From Bradyrhizobium sp. DOA9 (GTDB lineage Bacteria > Pseudomonadota > Alphaproteobacteria > Rhizobiales > Xanthobacteraceae), in the NCBI RefSeq assembly GCF_000617845.2, contig NZ_DF820425.1, forward strand, positions 6,392,741 to 6,456,740: 64,000 nt of DNA. The letters are read 5' to 3'. Shown here piece after piece: positions 46,467 to 54,419 of this stretch; positions within the stretch are counted from its first letter, which is position 1, and each line of letters begins with the position of its first letter. A program made the translations under genes and the position numbers. The notes beneath the pieces were generated by a model that made no database searches, was not told the origin of the DNA, and worked only from the letters and a program-made list of their open reading frames with translations.

Positions 46467-47648
46467 ATGATCCGAGGGTTGGCCGGCCTGATCTGCTTTG
46501 GTCTTGCCGCGACGAGCGCGCTTGCTGCCGATCCCGTCACGATCGGCGTCGGCTATCTCGGAATCGCCGGCACCCGATCGACGCTGTCGCTGGTCGAACA
46601 GCCCGCCGAGAACGACGGCCTCGCCGGCGCGCGCCTTGCCATCGAGGACAATAACACCACCGGGAAATTCACCGGCCAGCGCTTCACGCTGGAGGAGCGC
46701 CGCATCAAGGAAGGCGAGGACGCGGTGCAGGCCGCGACCGCGCTGGCCGAGAAGAACGGCTTCATCGTCGCCGACCTGCCCGCCGATGCTCTCCTGAAAG
46801 TGGCGGACGCCCTGCGCGATCGCGGCACGCTGCTGTTCAACGCTGGGGCGATCGACGAGCGGCTGCGCGAGGCTGATTGCCGTGCCAACGTCATCCACAC
46901 CGCGCCGACGCGCGCGATGCTGGCGGATGCGCTCGGCCAATACCTGGTGTGGAAGAAGTGGTCGCGCTGGCTGCTGGTGGTCGGCTCGCATGACGAGGAC
47001 AAGCTGTTCGCCGAGGCCTTGAGACGAGCCGCGACCCGCTTCGGCGCCAAGATCGTGCAGGAGCGCACCTTCGAGGACAAGGGCGGCGCGCGCCGCACGG
47101 ATTCCGGCGTCACGCTGATCCAACGCCAGATGCCTGTCTTCACGCAGCAGGCGCCGGCCTATGACGTGCTGGTCGCCGCCGACGAGAGCGAGGTGTTCGG
47201 CGCCTATCTGCCCTATCGCAGCTGGGATCCGCGCCCGGTCGCGGGATCGGCCGGCCTCGTGCCGCGCAGCTGGGATGCGTCGCAGGATCAGTGGGGCGCC
47301 ATCCAGATGCAGAACCGTTTCATCAAGCTGAATTCGCGGCGGATGACCGCGCTCGACATGCAGGCCTGGACGGCGGTGCGCATGATCGGCGAAGCCACCT
47401 CGCGCACCAATTCCGGCGAGGTGAAGAAGGTCACCGATTTCATCAAGGGCCCCGATTTCTCGGTCGCCGCCTTCAAGGGCACGCGCCTGACGTTGCGCGA
47501 CTGGAATTGGCAGCTGCGCCAGCCGATCCTGTTGGTCGACGGCCGCATGGTGGTCTCGGTGTCGCCGCAGGAGGGCTTCCTGCACCAGGTCTCCGAGCTC
47601 GACACGCTCGGCTACGATCGCCCGGAGAGCAAATGCAAGCTGAAATGA
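46467..47648 (+). CDS. ABC transporter periplasmic protein, PQQ alcohol dehydrogenase system (LutA/PedB-like)
   Basis: A 393-residue exported protein (signal MIRGLAGLICFGLAATSALA, then AD) of the branched-chain amino acid binding-protein fold. It corresponds to the TIGR family for the PQQ-dependent alcohol dehydrogenase system. Typical stretches are IGVGYLGIAGTRSTLSLVEQ, NGFIVADLPADALL, VLVAADESEVFGAYLPYRSW and HQVSELDTLGYDRPESKCK. In Methylorubrum and Pseudomonas putida, the equivalent Lut and Ped systems are needed for lanthanide-dependent growth. The rest of its operon (49046 onward) is separated from it by an IS5-family element. Confidence 0.85.
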   Translation: MIRGLAGLICFGLAATSALAADPVTIGVGYLGIAGTRSTLSLVEQPAENDGLAGARLAIEDNNTTGKFTGQRFTLEERRIKEGEDAVQAATALAEKNGFIVADLPADALLKVADALRDRGTLLFNAGAIDERLREADCRANVIHTAPTRAMLADALGQYLVWKKWSRWLLVVGSHDEDKLFAEALRRAATRFGAKIVQERTFEDKGGARRTDSGVTLIQRQMPVFTQQAPAYDVLVAADESEVFGAYLPYRSWDPRPVAGSAGLVPRSWDASQDQWGAIQMQNRFIKLNSRRMTALDMQAWTAVRMIGEATSRTNSGEVKKVTDFIKGPDFSVAAFKGTRLTLRDWNWQLRQPILLVDGRMVVSVSPQEGFLHQVSELDTLGYDRPESKCKLK

Positions 47649-47688
47649 GTGAAGTGATGCGACCGAGCCTCCGCAGAGATGGTGCGCT

Positions 47689-47820
47689 CCCTCTCCCGCT
47701 TGCGGGAGAGGGTTGGGGAGAGGATTTCTCCGCTCGCGAGAACCCCCAAGAGGAGAGAGACCTCTCCCGTATCGCATCTGTCGATGCGATACGACCTCCC
47801 CCGCAAGCGAGAGCTTTGCA
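47689..47820. repeat. Composite palindromic intergenic repeat, left of IS
   Basis: Contains hairpins CCCTCTCCCGC/GCGGGAGAGGG (47689-47712) and ATCGCAT/ATGCGAT (47771-47789), then CCTCCCCCGCAAGCGAGAGC (from 47795). This last unit reappears inverted at 49001-49025, beyond the transposase gene. The first hairpin could also terminate the upstream gene. Confidence 0.7.
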
Positions 47821-49025
47821 CAAGAGGAGGATTTGCGATTCTCTAGGGCCTGTGGTGGAGGCGGATTCGGATGGCATATCGAGAGGTTGGGCAACTGAGC
47901 TTCGCGGATGCGCTGGTATCGCGGCGAGGGAAGGGTAGCCCGGTGCTGAAGCGGATTGGCGAACTGGTCGACTGGGCGGCAGTGGAGAGAGTGCTGAATG
48001 GTCTTCCGGAGCCGGAGCGCGGCCCTCCGCCCTATCCGCGACTGGTGCTGTTCAAGGCGCTGCTGCTGCAGCAATGGTATGGGCTTTCCGATCCGGCGCT
48101 CGAGGAAGCGCTCGACGACCGGGCCTCGTTCCGCGCCTTCTGCGGCTTTGTGCTGAGCGACGAGACGCCTGATCACACGACGATCTGGCGATTCCGCGAG
48201 GCTTTGCAGCGAGCCGGTCTGGACGAGAAGCTGTTCGCCGAGATCCTGCATCAGATCGACGCACGCGGGCTGGTGCTGCGCCGGGGCACATTGATCGATG
48301 CGAGCCTGATCTCGGCAGCAGTAAAGCCGCCGAAGCCGCCAAAGGACCCGCAGCCGCCCGGCCCGGACGGCCGTGAACCGAGCAAGCTGGTCAACAGCAA
48401 GCGCGATCCAGATGCACGCTGGACCAAGAAGGGCGGCAAGCGGTACTTCGGCTACAAAGCCCATATCGGCATGGATCAGAGTTCGGCCATCGTCCGCCGC
48501 AGCAAGCTGACCGACGCTGCGGTCAACGACACGGTGCCCGCCGACGAGTTGGTCTGTGGTGATGAGAAGGCGGTCTATGCCGACCAAGCCTATGACAAGC
48601 ACGAGCGCCGCAGCGGGCTCGCCGCGCGAGGAATCAAGCCGAGGCTGATGTTCCGGCCGAACAAGCATCATCCGCTCACCGAGCGGCAGAAGCGCTTCAA
48701 CAATGCCGTGGGAAAGCGCCGCGCACCGGTCGAGCAGGTCTTCGCGCGCCTCAAGGGCAGCTACCGCTGGGCGCGCGCTCGCTATCTGGGTTTGGCGCGC
48801 AATCAGACGCATCTGCGCCTGATCTGCCTCGCCATGAACCTCAAACGATGGGCGGTGCTGTGCCCGATAGGAGCCGCAGCGTGACCACCACCCGCCGCTA
48901 CCCCGCGGCCACGAAAAACAGACGCCCCACCCCTCTGGGGCTACGCGAGGCCGTTCAAAAAAAGCCCCATATCGAACTTCACTCCAGCACAACTCATTAC
49001 GCAAAGCTCTCGCAAGCGGGGGAGG
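47795..49025 (+). mobile_element. IS5-family insertion sequence region, ends not defined
   Basis: Holds one transposase gene (47871-48884). A 25-base unit at 47795-47819 and its inverted copy at 49001-49025 (23 of 25 match) bracket the region. They are either the IS ends or, more likely, two halves of a palindromic repeat into which the IS inserted. No target duplication could be identified, so true boundaries are uncertain. Confidence 0.65.
47871..48884 (+). CDS. IS5-family transposase
   Basis: A 337-residue DDE transposase. An N-terminal DUF772-like region (PYPRLVLFKALLLQQWYGLS, DHTTIWRFREAL) precedes the catalytic core. Asp143 lies in GTLIDASLI, Asp238 in VYADQAYDK and Glu289 in PVEQVFARLKGSYRWARARY. 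GTGGAGG lies upstream of ATG 47871. The frame is intact, so the element may be active. It disrupts the spacing of the LutA/PedB-like operon without breaking a coding sequence. Confidence 0.93.
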   Translation: MAYREVGQLSFADALVSRRGKGSPVLKRIGELVDWAAVERVLNGLPEPERGPPPYPRLVLFKALLLQQWYGLSDPALEEALDDRASFRAFCGFVLSDETPDHTTIWRFREALQRAGLDEKLFAEILHQIDARGLVLRRGTLIDASLISAAVKPPKPPKDPQPPGPDGREPSKLVNSKRDPDARWTKKGGKRYFGYKAHIGMDQSSAIVRRSKLTDAAVNDTVPADELVCGDEKAVYADQAYDKHERRSGLAARGIKPRLMFRPNKHHPLTERQKRFNNAVGKRRAPVEQVFARLKGSYRWARARYLGLARNQTHLRLICLAMNLKRWAVLCPIGAAA

Positions 49026-49045
49026 CAAAGACAGCCCGCGGACAG

Positions 49046-50014
49046 ATGTCGCGCATCCTAGAGACAGCGTTGCTGGCGGCCCTGGTACTGGCGGCAGCCC
49101 CCGCGCACGCGTTCATCGCCTATGTGTCGAACGAGAAGAGCAACACTGTCTCGGTGATCGACACCGACAGCTGGACCGTGACCAAGACCATCAAGGTCGG
49201 CCAGCGGCCGCGCGGCATCGATTTCACGCGCGACGGCAAGTTCGTGATGGTCGCGGTCGGCGATGACGACACCATCCAGGTGATCGACGCCAAGACGCAA
49301 ACCGTGGTGGACAGCCTGCCCTCCGGACCCGACCCCGAGCTGTTCGCGCAGGACGCCGCTGGCAAGACCCTTTATGTCGCCAACGAGAACGACAACACGG
49401 TGACGGTGATCGACCTCGAGAAGCGCGCCCGTCTCGGCGACATCCAGGTCGGCGTCGAGCCCGAGGGCATGACCATCAGCCCCGACGGCAAGACGCTGAT
49501 CAACACGTCCGAGACGACCAACATGGCGCATTTCATCGACACGTCGTCGCGCCAGATCGTCGCCAACGTACTGGTGGATGCGCGGCCGCGCTTTGCCGAG
49601 TACAAGCACGATTCATCGGAGGTCTGGGTGTCCTCGGAGATCGGCGGCACCGTCTCGATCATCGATCCCAAGAAGCACGAGGTGATCGGCAAGGTCACGT
49701 TCGAGATCCCGGGCCTGCGGAAGGAGGCGATCCAGCCGGTCGGCATCGGCATGACCAGGGACGACAAGACCGCCTTCGTCGCGCTCGGCCCCGCCAACCG
49801 TATCGCCGTTGTCGACGTCGCCTCGCGCAAGGTGACGAAATATCTCCTGGTCGGACAGCGGGTCTGGCACGTGGCGTTCACGCCGGACGAGAAATATTTG
49901 CTCACCACCAACGGCGTGTCGAACGACGTCTCCGTCATCGACGTCGCCGCGCAGAAGGTGATCAAGACCATTCAGGTCGGCGAGCTGCCCTGGGGCATCG
50001 CGATCGCGCCATGA
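49046..50014 (+). CDS. YVTN beta-propeller protein, PQQ-associated (LutD/PedA2-like)
   Basis: A 322-residue exported protein from ATG 49046 (signal ILETALLAALVLAAAPAHA). It has about seven YVTN-type repeats: AYVSNEKSNTVSVIDT, LYVANENDNTVTVIDL, VWVSSEIGGTVSIIDP, AFVALGPANRIAVVDV. It corresponds to the PQQ-dependent catabolism-associated beta-propeller family. The frame is open back into the IS remnant, but residues there are unrelated. Its stop overlaps the ATPase gene (ATGA). Probable periplasmic partner of the ABC transporter. Confidence 0.88.
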   Translation: MSRILETALLAALVLAAAPAHAFIAYVSNEKSNTVSVIDTDSWTVTKTIKVGQRPRGIDFTRDGKFVMVAVGDDDTIQVIDAKTQTVVDSLPSGPDPELFAQDAAGKTLYVANENDNTVTVIDLEKRARLGDIQVGVEPEGMTISPDGKTLINTSETTNMAHFIDTSSRQIVANVLVDARPRFAEYKHDSSEVWVSSEIGGTVSIIDPKKHEVIGKVTFEIPGLRKEAIQPVGIGMTRDDKTAFVALGPANRIAVVDVASRKVTKYLLVGQRVWHVAFTPDEKYLLTTNGVSNDVSVIDVAAQKVIKTIQVGELPWGIAIAP

Positions 50015-50817
50015 CCAGCCCTGCCCCGATCGCCGAACCGCAGGAGACGCCGAGACCGGGAGCGGCCACGGTGCCGGCGTTGTCGATCGATGGCGTCAGC
50101 CATGCCTATGGTCCGCGGCGTGCATTGATGGACGTGTCCTTCAATGTGCAGCCCGCGAGCTTCACGGCATTGCTGGGACTCAACGGCGCCGGCAAGAGCA
50201 CGCTGTTCTCGCTGATCACGCGGCTGTTCGGCATCCAGACCGGCCGCGTCGGCATTTTCGGCCATGACGTCAGCAAGAGCCCCGGCGAGGCGCTGCGGCT
50301 GCTCGGGGTCGTGTTCCAACCGCGCACGCTCGATCTCGACCTGTCGCTGACTCAGAACCTTATCTATCACGCCGCGCTGCACGGCATCGGCCGCCGCGAG
50401 GCCTCAGCGCGCAGCGCCGAGCTGCTCGACCGCATCGGGCTTGCGGATCGCGCTGCGAGCAAGGTGCGCGACCTCTCGGGCGGACAGATGCGGCGGCTGG
50501 AGATCGCCCGCGCGCTGCTGCACCGGCCGCGCCTCCTGCTGCTCGACGAGCCGACCGTCGGCCTCGACGTCAAGGCGCGCGCCGACATCATCAGCCATGT
50601 CCGCCAGCTCGTGACCGAGCAAGGCATCGGCGTGCTCTGGGCCACGCACCTGTTCGACGAGATCATGCCCGGCGACGATCTCGTGGTGCTGCACCAGGGC
50701 AAGGTGCTGGCGCAGGGGCCGATGAGCCGCGTCGTCGCGGAAGCCGGTGCTCAGGACGTCAACACCGCCTTCATGCGTCTCACCGGTGCGCAAACCATGC
50801 CGGGAGGCGGCGCATGA
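50011..50817 (+). CDS. ABC transporter ATP-binding protein, PQQ alcohol dehydrogenase system (LutE/PedA1-like)
   Basis: A 268-residue single ABC ATPase. Walker A GLNGAGKST at 56-64, signature LSGGQMRRLEIARAL, Walker B LLLLDEPTVGLD, and a switch His in LWATHLFDE. The N-terminus is extended by about 25 residues. ATG 50011 overlaps the propeller stop, and its own stop overlaps the permease ATG (ATGA). It is of the ABC-2 (DrrA-like) type, an unusual partner for a binding protein, as in the Lut and Ped systems. Confidence 0.9.
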   Translation: MTSPAPIAEPQETPRPGAATVPALSIDGVSHAYGPRRALMDVSFNVQPASFTALLGLNGAGKSTLFSLITRLFGIQTGRVGIFGHDVSKSPGEALRLLGVVFQPRTLDLDLSLTQNLIYHAALHGIGRREASARSAELLDRIGLADRAASKVRDLSGGQMRRLEIARALLHRPRLLLLDEPTVGLDVKARADIISHVRQLVTEQGIGVLWATHLFDEIMPGDDLVVLHQGKVLAQGPMSRVVAEAGAQDVNTAFMRLTGAQTMPGGGA

Positions 50818-51662
50818 GCAGCATCACGACGCGCGAGGCGCCGCGCGGCTTCTCGTCCGCCGAGTACATGACCTGCCTCACCGGCATCGTCTGGCGCGAG
50901 GGCCTGCGCTTCCTGCATCAGCGCGAGCGCTTCGTCTCGGCGCTGGTGCGGCCTTTGGTGTGGCTGTTCATCTTTGCCGCCGGCTTCCGCCAGGTGCTCG
51001 GCATCTCCATCATCCCGCCCTACGAGACCTACATCCTCTACGAGGTCTATATCGCACCCGGCTTGATGGCGATGATCCAGCTCTTCAACGGCATGCAGTC
51101 CTCGCTGTCGATGGTCTACGACCGCGAGATGGGCAACATGCGCACGCTCCTGGTGAGCCCGCTGCCGCGTGGATTCCTGCTGTTCTGCAAGCTGCTCGCG
51201 GGCACCGCGGTATCGCTGCTCCAGGTCTATGCGTTCCTGCTGATCGCCTGGCTTTGGGACATCACCCCGCCGCCCCAGGGCTATCTCACCGTGCTGCCGG
51301 CGTTGATCCTGTCGGGGCTGATGCTGGGCTCGCTCGGCATGCTGATCTCGTCGGGCATCAAGCAGCTGGAAAACTTCGCCGGTGTCATGAACTTCGTGAT
51401 CTTCCCGATGTTCTTCGCCTCCTCCGCGCTGTACCCGCTCTGGCGGGTGCAGGAGGGCAATCCCTATCTCTATTATCTGTGCGAGGCCAATCCGTTCACC
51501 CATGCGGTCGAGCTGATCCGCTTCGCGCTGTATGGCCAGGTCAACTGGATTTCGCTGGCGGTGGTCGCTCTCTGCACAATCGTCTTCATGATCGGCGCGA
51601 TCCTGGCGTATGATCCCTCGCGCGGGCTGGCGCGACGCGGGCCTGCGGGAGGCGAAGGATGA
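50814..51662 (+). CDS. ABC-2 type permease, PQQ alcohol dehydrogenase system (LutF/PedC-like)
   Basis: A 282-residue membrane protein with about six hydrophobic segments. Stretches RFVSALVRPLVWLFIFAAGF, MQSSLSMVYDREMGNMRTLL and FPMFFASSALYPLWRVQEGN mark an ABC-2 permease. It overlaps both neighbours by ATGA junctions. It matches the PedC family; in P. putida the PedA1A2BC transporter supports growth that depends on rare-earth elements. Direction of transport cannot be told from sequence. Confidence 0.9.
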   Translation: MSSITTREAPRGFSSAEYMTCLTGIVWREGLRFLHQRERFVSALVRPLVWLFIFAAGFRQVLGISIIPPYETYILYEVYIAPGLMAMIQLFNGMQSSLSMVYDREMGNMRTLLVSPLPRGFLLFCKLLAGTAVSLLQVYAFLLIAWLWDITPPPQGYLTVLPALILSGLMLGSLGMLISSGIKQLENFAGVMNFVIFPMFFASSALYPLWRVQEGNPYLYYLCEANPFTHAVELIRFALYGQVNWISLAVVALCTIVFMIGAILAYDPSRGLARRGPAGGEG

Positions 51663-52273
51663 CGGTTCGGGTTCTGGCCATTTCCATCCTGGTTCTCGCG
51701 GTTGCGAGCACGGCGGCGCACGCCGTCGATCCCCGCTATCCGGACTGGCCGTGCACCCAGGCGAAGGTGCCGGAGATTTCGCTGGCGGCCGTGTGGGGCG
51801 GCCCGGCGCTCGACGACGTCCAGAACAAATGGAAGGACGACGCCAGGATCCGCGCGCTCGTTGCGAAACTGGCGGCGCGCAAGACGTCGCTGGACGAGGC
51901 GGAAAAGCTGGTGAAGGCGTTTCTCGCAGGTTCCGCCGCCGACAAGACCGCCAACGCCAAGCTGCTGTTCACCGGCCTGTTCGACACGCTCAACGCCCAG
52001 CGCTCCCAGGTCATGAACGGGCTAGAACGCGTCAGCCGCAAGCAGCGCGATGCCGCCGACAAGATCCGCGCGGAGACGGTTCAGCTCCAGGCCCTGCAAG
52101 GGGCCACCCCGCGTGACGAGGCCAAGGTCGAGGCGCTCAGCAACGAGCTGATCTGGAAGACCCGGATCTTCGAGGACCGCCACAAGGTGGTGCGCTTCGT
52201 CTGCGAGGTTCCAACCTTGATCGACCAGCGCCTGTTCGCGCTCGGGCGCGTGATCCAGCAGGAAATGGAATAG
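51659..52273 (+). CDS. Exported protein of the Lut/Ped-type operon, unknown function
   Basis: A 204-residue protein with signal MTVRVLAISILVLAVASTAA and a helical, charged mature part (RIRALVAKLAARKTSLDEAE, LERVSRKQRDAADKIRAETV). Two cysteines are visible (DWPCTQAK, RFVCEVPT). The start overlaps the permease stop by four bases, so it belongs to the operon. No domain recognised; a periplasmic coiled-coil accessory is the simplest view. Confidence 0.8.
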   Translation: MTVRVLAISILVLAVASTAAHAVDPRYPDWPCTQAKVPEISLAAVWGGPALDDVQNKWKDDARIRALVAKLAARKTSLDEAEKLVKAFLAGSAADKTANAKLLFTGLFDTLNAQRSQVMNGLERVSRKQRDAADKIRAETVQLQALQGATPRDEAKVEALSNELIWKTRIFEDRHKVVRFVCEVPTLIDQRLFALGRVIQQEME

Positions 52274-52409
52274 CGTCAGTCACGCTGACGACTCACGAAA
52301 AGTTCCCGCAATCGCCCCGCCAACGTTAACCTTTCGCCGCGCTATCTGCCGGAACCAAATCGATTTATCATGGCTTGTCGACGTGAACTCCAGACGTCGG
52401 GAGGCCTCG

Positions 52410-52715
52410 ATGGGAACCAAGACATTCATGCTCGCGGGCGCTGCGGTCCTCAGCATGCTCGCAACCAGCGCCTTTGCTGACGACATGACCGGGATGATCA
52501 CGCGGATCGATCGGCTCAACGGCACGATCTCGATCCAGCAGACGCAGAAGGGCACGGTCGGCGCCAGCACGGGCAGCGCCGGCGCGCTGCAGGAGTACAA
52601 GGCGAAGGATGCCGCGATGCTGGATGCCGTCCATGCCGGCGACAGGGTGAGCTATTCCGCCACCGAGACCAACGGTACGGGCACTTTGACGAAGTTGCAG
52701 AAGCAGAAGCCGTAG
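52410..52715 (+). CDS. Small exported protein, CusF/DUF1344-like pattern
   Basis: A 101-residue protein; ATG 52410 has GGGAGG upstream. Signal MGTKTFMLAGAAVLSMLATS AFAD. The mature part (GMITRIDRLNGTISIQQ, KAKDAAMLDAVHAGDRVSYS) resembles the small OB-fold pattern of CusF and DUF1344 proteins but lacks the Met/Trp copper ligands of CusF. It stands alone after the Lut/Ped-like operon. Confidence 0.65.
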   Translation: MGTKTFMLAGAAVLSMLATSAFADDMTGMITRIDRLNGTISIQQTQKGTVGASTGSAGALQEYKAKDAAMLDAVHAGDRVSYSATETNGTGTLTKLQKQKP

Positions 52716-52723
52716 GTTCACAC

Positions 52724-52803
52724 CGTCGTTGCGAGCGCAGCGAAGCAATCCAGAGTCCCTCCGCGAGAAGACTCTGGATTGCTTCGCTGCGCTCGCAATG
52801 ACG
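52724..52803. repeat. Palindromic intergenic repeat (33-base arms)
   Basis: Arms 52724-52756 and 52771-52803 are inverted copies with one mismatch (core GCGAGCGCAGCGAAGCAATC), separated by 14 bases. It lies between convergent genes and could act as a terminator. Confidence 0.85.
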
Positions 52804-52857
52804 AGGAGAGAATTGCGCCCCTCTCCAGCACCCTCGTTGCGGAACCAATTGAGACGC

Positions 52858-53415
52858 CTACTGCTCCGGGCGCGGCTCCGGCTGCGCCTCTTCGGTCGGA
52901 AGATTCGCGCGCTCCCAGCCGTCGGTGCCGTCGGGATACCAGGCGATATTGGAATAGCCGTAAGCCAATGCGCGCTTGGCGGCGTTCCAGGACATCCAGC
53001 AATCGGCGAGGCAATAAATCACCAGCAGCGCGGCCTTGTCGCCGCGCGAGGCGCGCGCAAGGCCGCGCTGGAGATAGTCGTCCATGGCGGGCGGCAAGTT
53101 GCCGTAACCGGTGTCCGGCAGCCAGAGGCTGCCCGGAATGTTGCTGCGCGGCGCGTCGCGCCACACCGTGCCCGCAGGCAGGTTCTTCGGCTTCGGCGGA
53201 CGCGGCATCACGTCGACGAAGGCGCCACTGCTCGCGCGCCAGATCGCCTCCGCCTCCCCGGTCGTGAGCACGCGCGCCCCCGTGAGCGTCGCCGGCACCG
53301 GCGCGCGATAATTGTCGGTACGATATCCCTCGGGCTCGAACGGCTCCTGCTGCTGCGCGAGCGCCGGGGCCGCGAGCAGGGCAACGACGAACGCAGCGGC
53401 AAGCGGCCGGCTCAT
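52858..53415 (-). CDS. PQQ-dependent catabolism-associated CxxCW-motif protein
   Basis: A 185-residue exported rhodanese-like protein. ATG 53415 overlaps the stop of the upstream gene (ATGA), giving signal MSRPLAAAFVVALLAAPALA. The family motif is CLADCW at 135-140, in LVIYCLADCWMSWNAAKRA. GSLWLPDTGYGNLP precedes it. It belongs to the periplasmic relay around quinoprotein dehydrogenases; biochemical role unknown. Confidence 0.88.
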   Translation of the reverse strand: MSRPLAAAFVVALLAAPALAQQQEPFEPEGYRTDNYRAPVPATLTGARVLTTGEAEAIWRASSGAFVDVMPRPPKPKNLPAGTVWRDAPRSNIPGSLWLPDTGYGNLPPAMDDYLQRGLARASRGDKAALLVIYCLADCWMSWNAAKRALAYGYSNIAWYPDGTDGWERANLPTEEAQPEPRPEQ

Positions 53416-54293
53416 GGCGCCTTCTTGGCCGTCTCCGCGCCGAGCGGCCGATTGCTCTCGTCGAGCAGCGGCACCCCGAAATCGATCAGGATCTTGTTGA
53501 TCTCGCCCTGGTTCTCCTGGATGAGGCGGTTGAGCTGCCGCTTCCAGTTCTGGTCGGCGGGACGGACGCCCATGCCGATGCGATAGACCAGCTTCGGCCC
53601 GGTGGTCTCCTTCACCAGCGGCGTGACGTGCAGCGAGCCGGCCTTCTTCGCGTAGTAGCCGGCCATCGGGCCCCACAGCACGCCGGCGTCGATCTTGCCG
53701 GCGGTGAGATCGTCGATCATCGCCTGCGCCGAATTGTCGAAGCGCGTGTCGATCATCAGCTGATAGGGCTTTGCGTCGCCCATCAGGCCTGCCAACGCCA
53801 TATTCGTCGCCGGCGGCGTACCGGCGACGATGCCGATATGCTTGCCTTTCAAGCGTGCGTCCTCCAGCGTATCGACGTCCTCGAGCCCGCTGCCGGTCTT
53901 GGCGACCAGGGCATAGGTCGTGCGGTAATAGGGATTGGTGCCCTGCACGAGGTCGTCACCCTGCGGGTAGCCCATGATGACATCGCAGCGATGTGCGCCA
54001 AGCGTCATGCGCACGAAACCGGAGGCTTGCGGAAAGAAGACGTAGTCCAGCTTCTTCTGCAGCTTGCCCGCCAGAAACTCGGCGAGCTTGTTCTCGAAGC
54101 CCTCGCCCTTCTCGTTCGAGAATGGCAGGTTGCGCGGGTCGGCGCAGACGCGCAGCACCTTCGGGTCGACCAGCTCGAATGAGAGATCGCCGGTCTCGCT
54201 GGTCTGTGCGATGGCGAGATCGCCATGGGCACATGATGCGATCACGATCGAGAGTGAAAACCACCAGCGACGATGTCGAGCGGCCTGCGTCAT
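53412..54293 (-). CDS. Quinoprotein dehydrogenase-associated binding protein (XoxJ/MoxJ-like)
   Basis: A 293-residue periplasmic protein of the solute-binding fold. ATG 54293 has AGGAGG eight bases upstream, followed by a signal (WWFSLSIVIASCAHGDLAIA). VLRVCADPRNLPFSNEKGEG and CDVIMGYPQGDDLVQGTNPY are characteristic. No transporter is attached; in methanol dehydrogenase systems MxaJ/XoxJ proteins bind the dehydrogenase and assist its maturation. Divergent from the metallohydrolase gene. Confidence 0.88.
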   Translation of the reverse strand: MTQAARHRRWWFSLSIVIASCAHGDLAIAQTSETGDLSFELVDPKVLRVCADPRNLPFSNEKGEGFENKLAEFLAGKLQKKLDYVFFPQASGFVRMTLGAHRCDVIMGYPQGDDLVQGTNPYYRTTYALVAKTGSGLEDVDTLEDARLKGKHIGIVAGTPPATNMALAGLMGDAKPYQLMIDTRFDNSAQAMIDDLTAGKIDAGVLWGPMAGYYAKKAGSLHVTPLVKETTGPKLVYRIGMGVRPADQNWKRQLNRLIQENQGEINKILIDFGVPLLDESNRPLGAETAKKAP

Positions 54294-54419
54294 CGCGCTT
54301 CCTCCTCGTTTTGTTTGAATGTTATCCATGCAACGCTTGACGCGCCACGTGTGCCAATTCTTGTTGGCTTAGCTTTGTTGCAGTGCAATGAGACGGATCC
54401 TTTGAACTGAGGCGGAAAA

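Noticed and set aside
47795..49025. CTAG or other target-site duplication flanking the IS5-family element
   Set aside because: A CTAG before the transposase gene (near 47844) has no partner next to the other end; the only CTAG to the right lies inside the propeller gene. Boundaries were left undefined.
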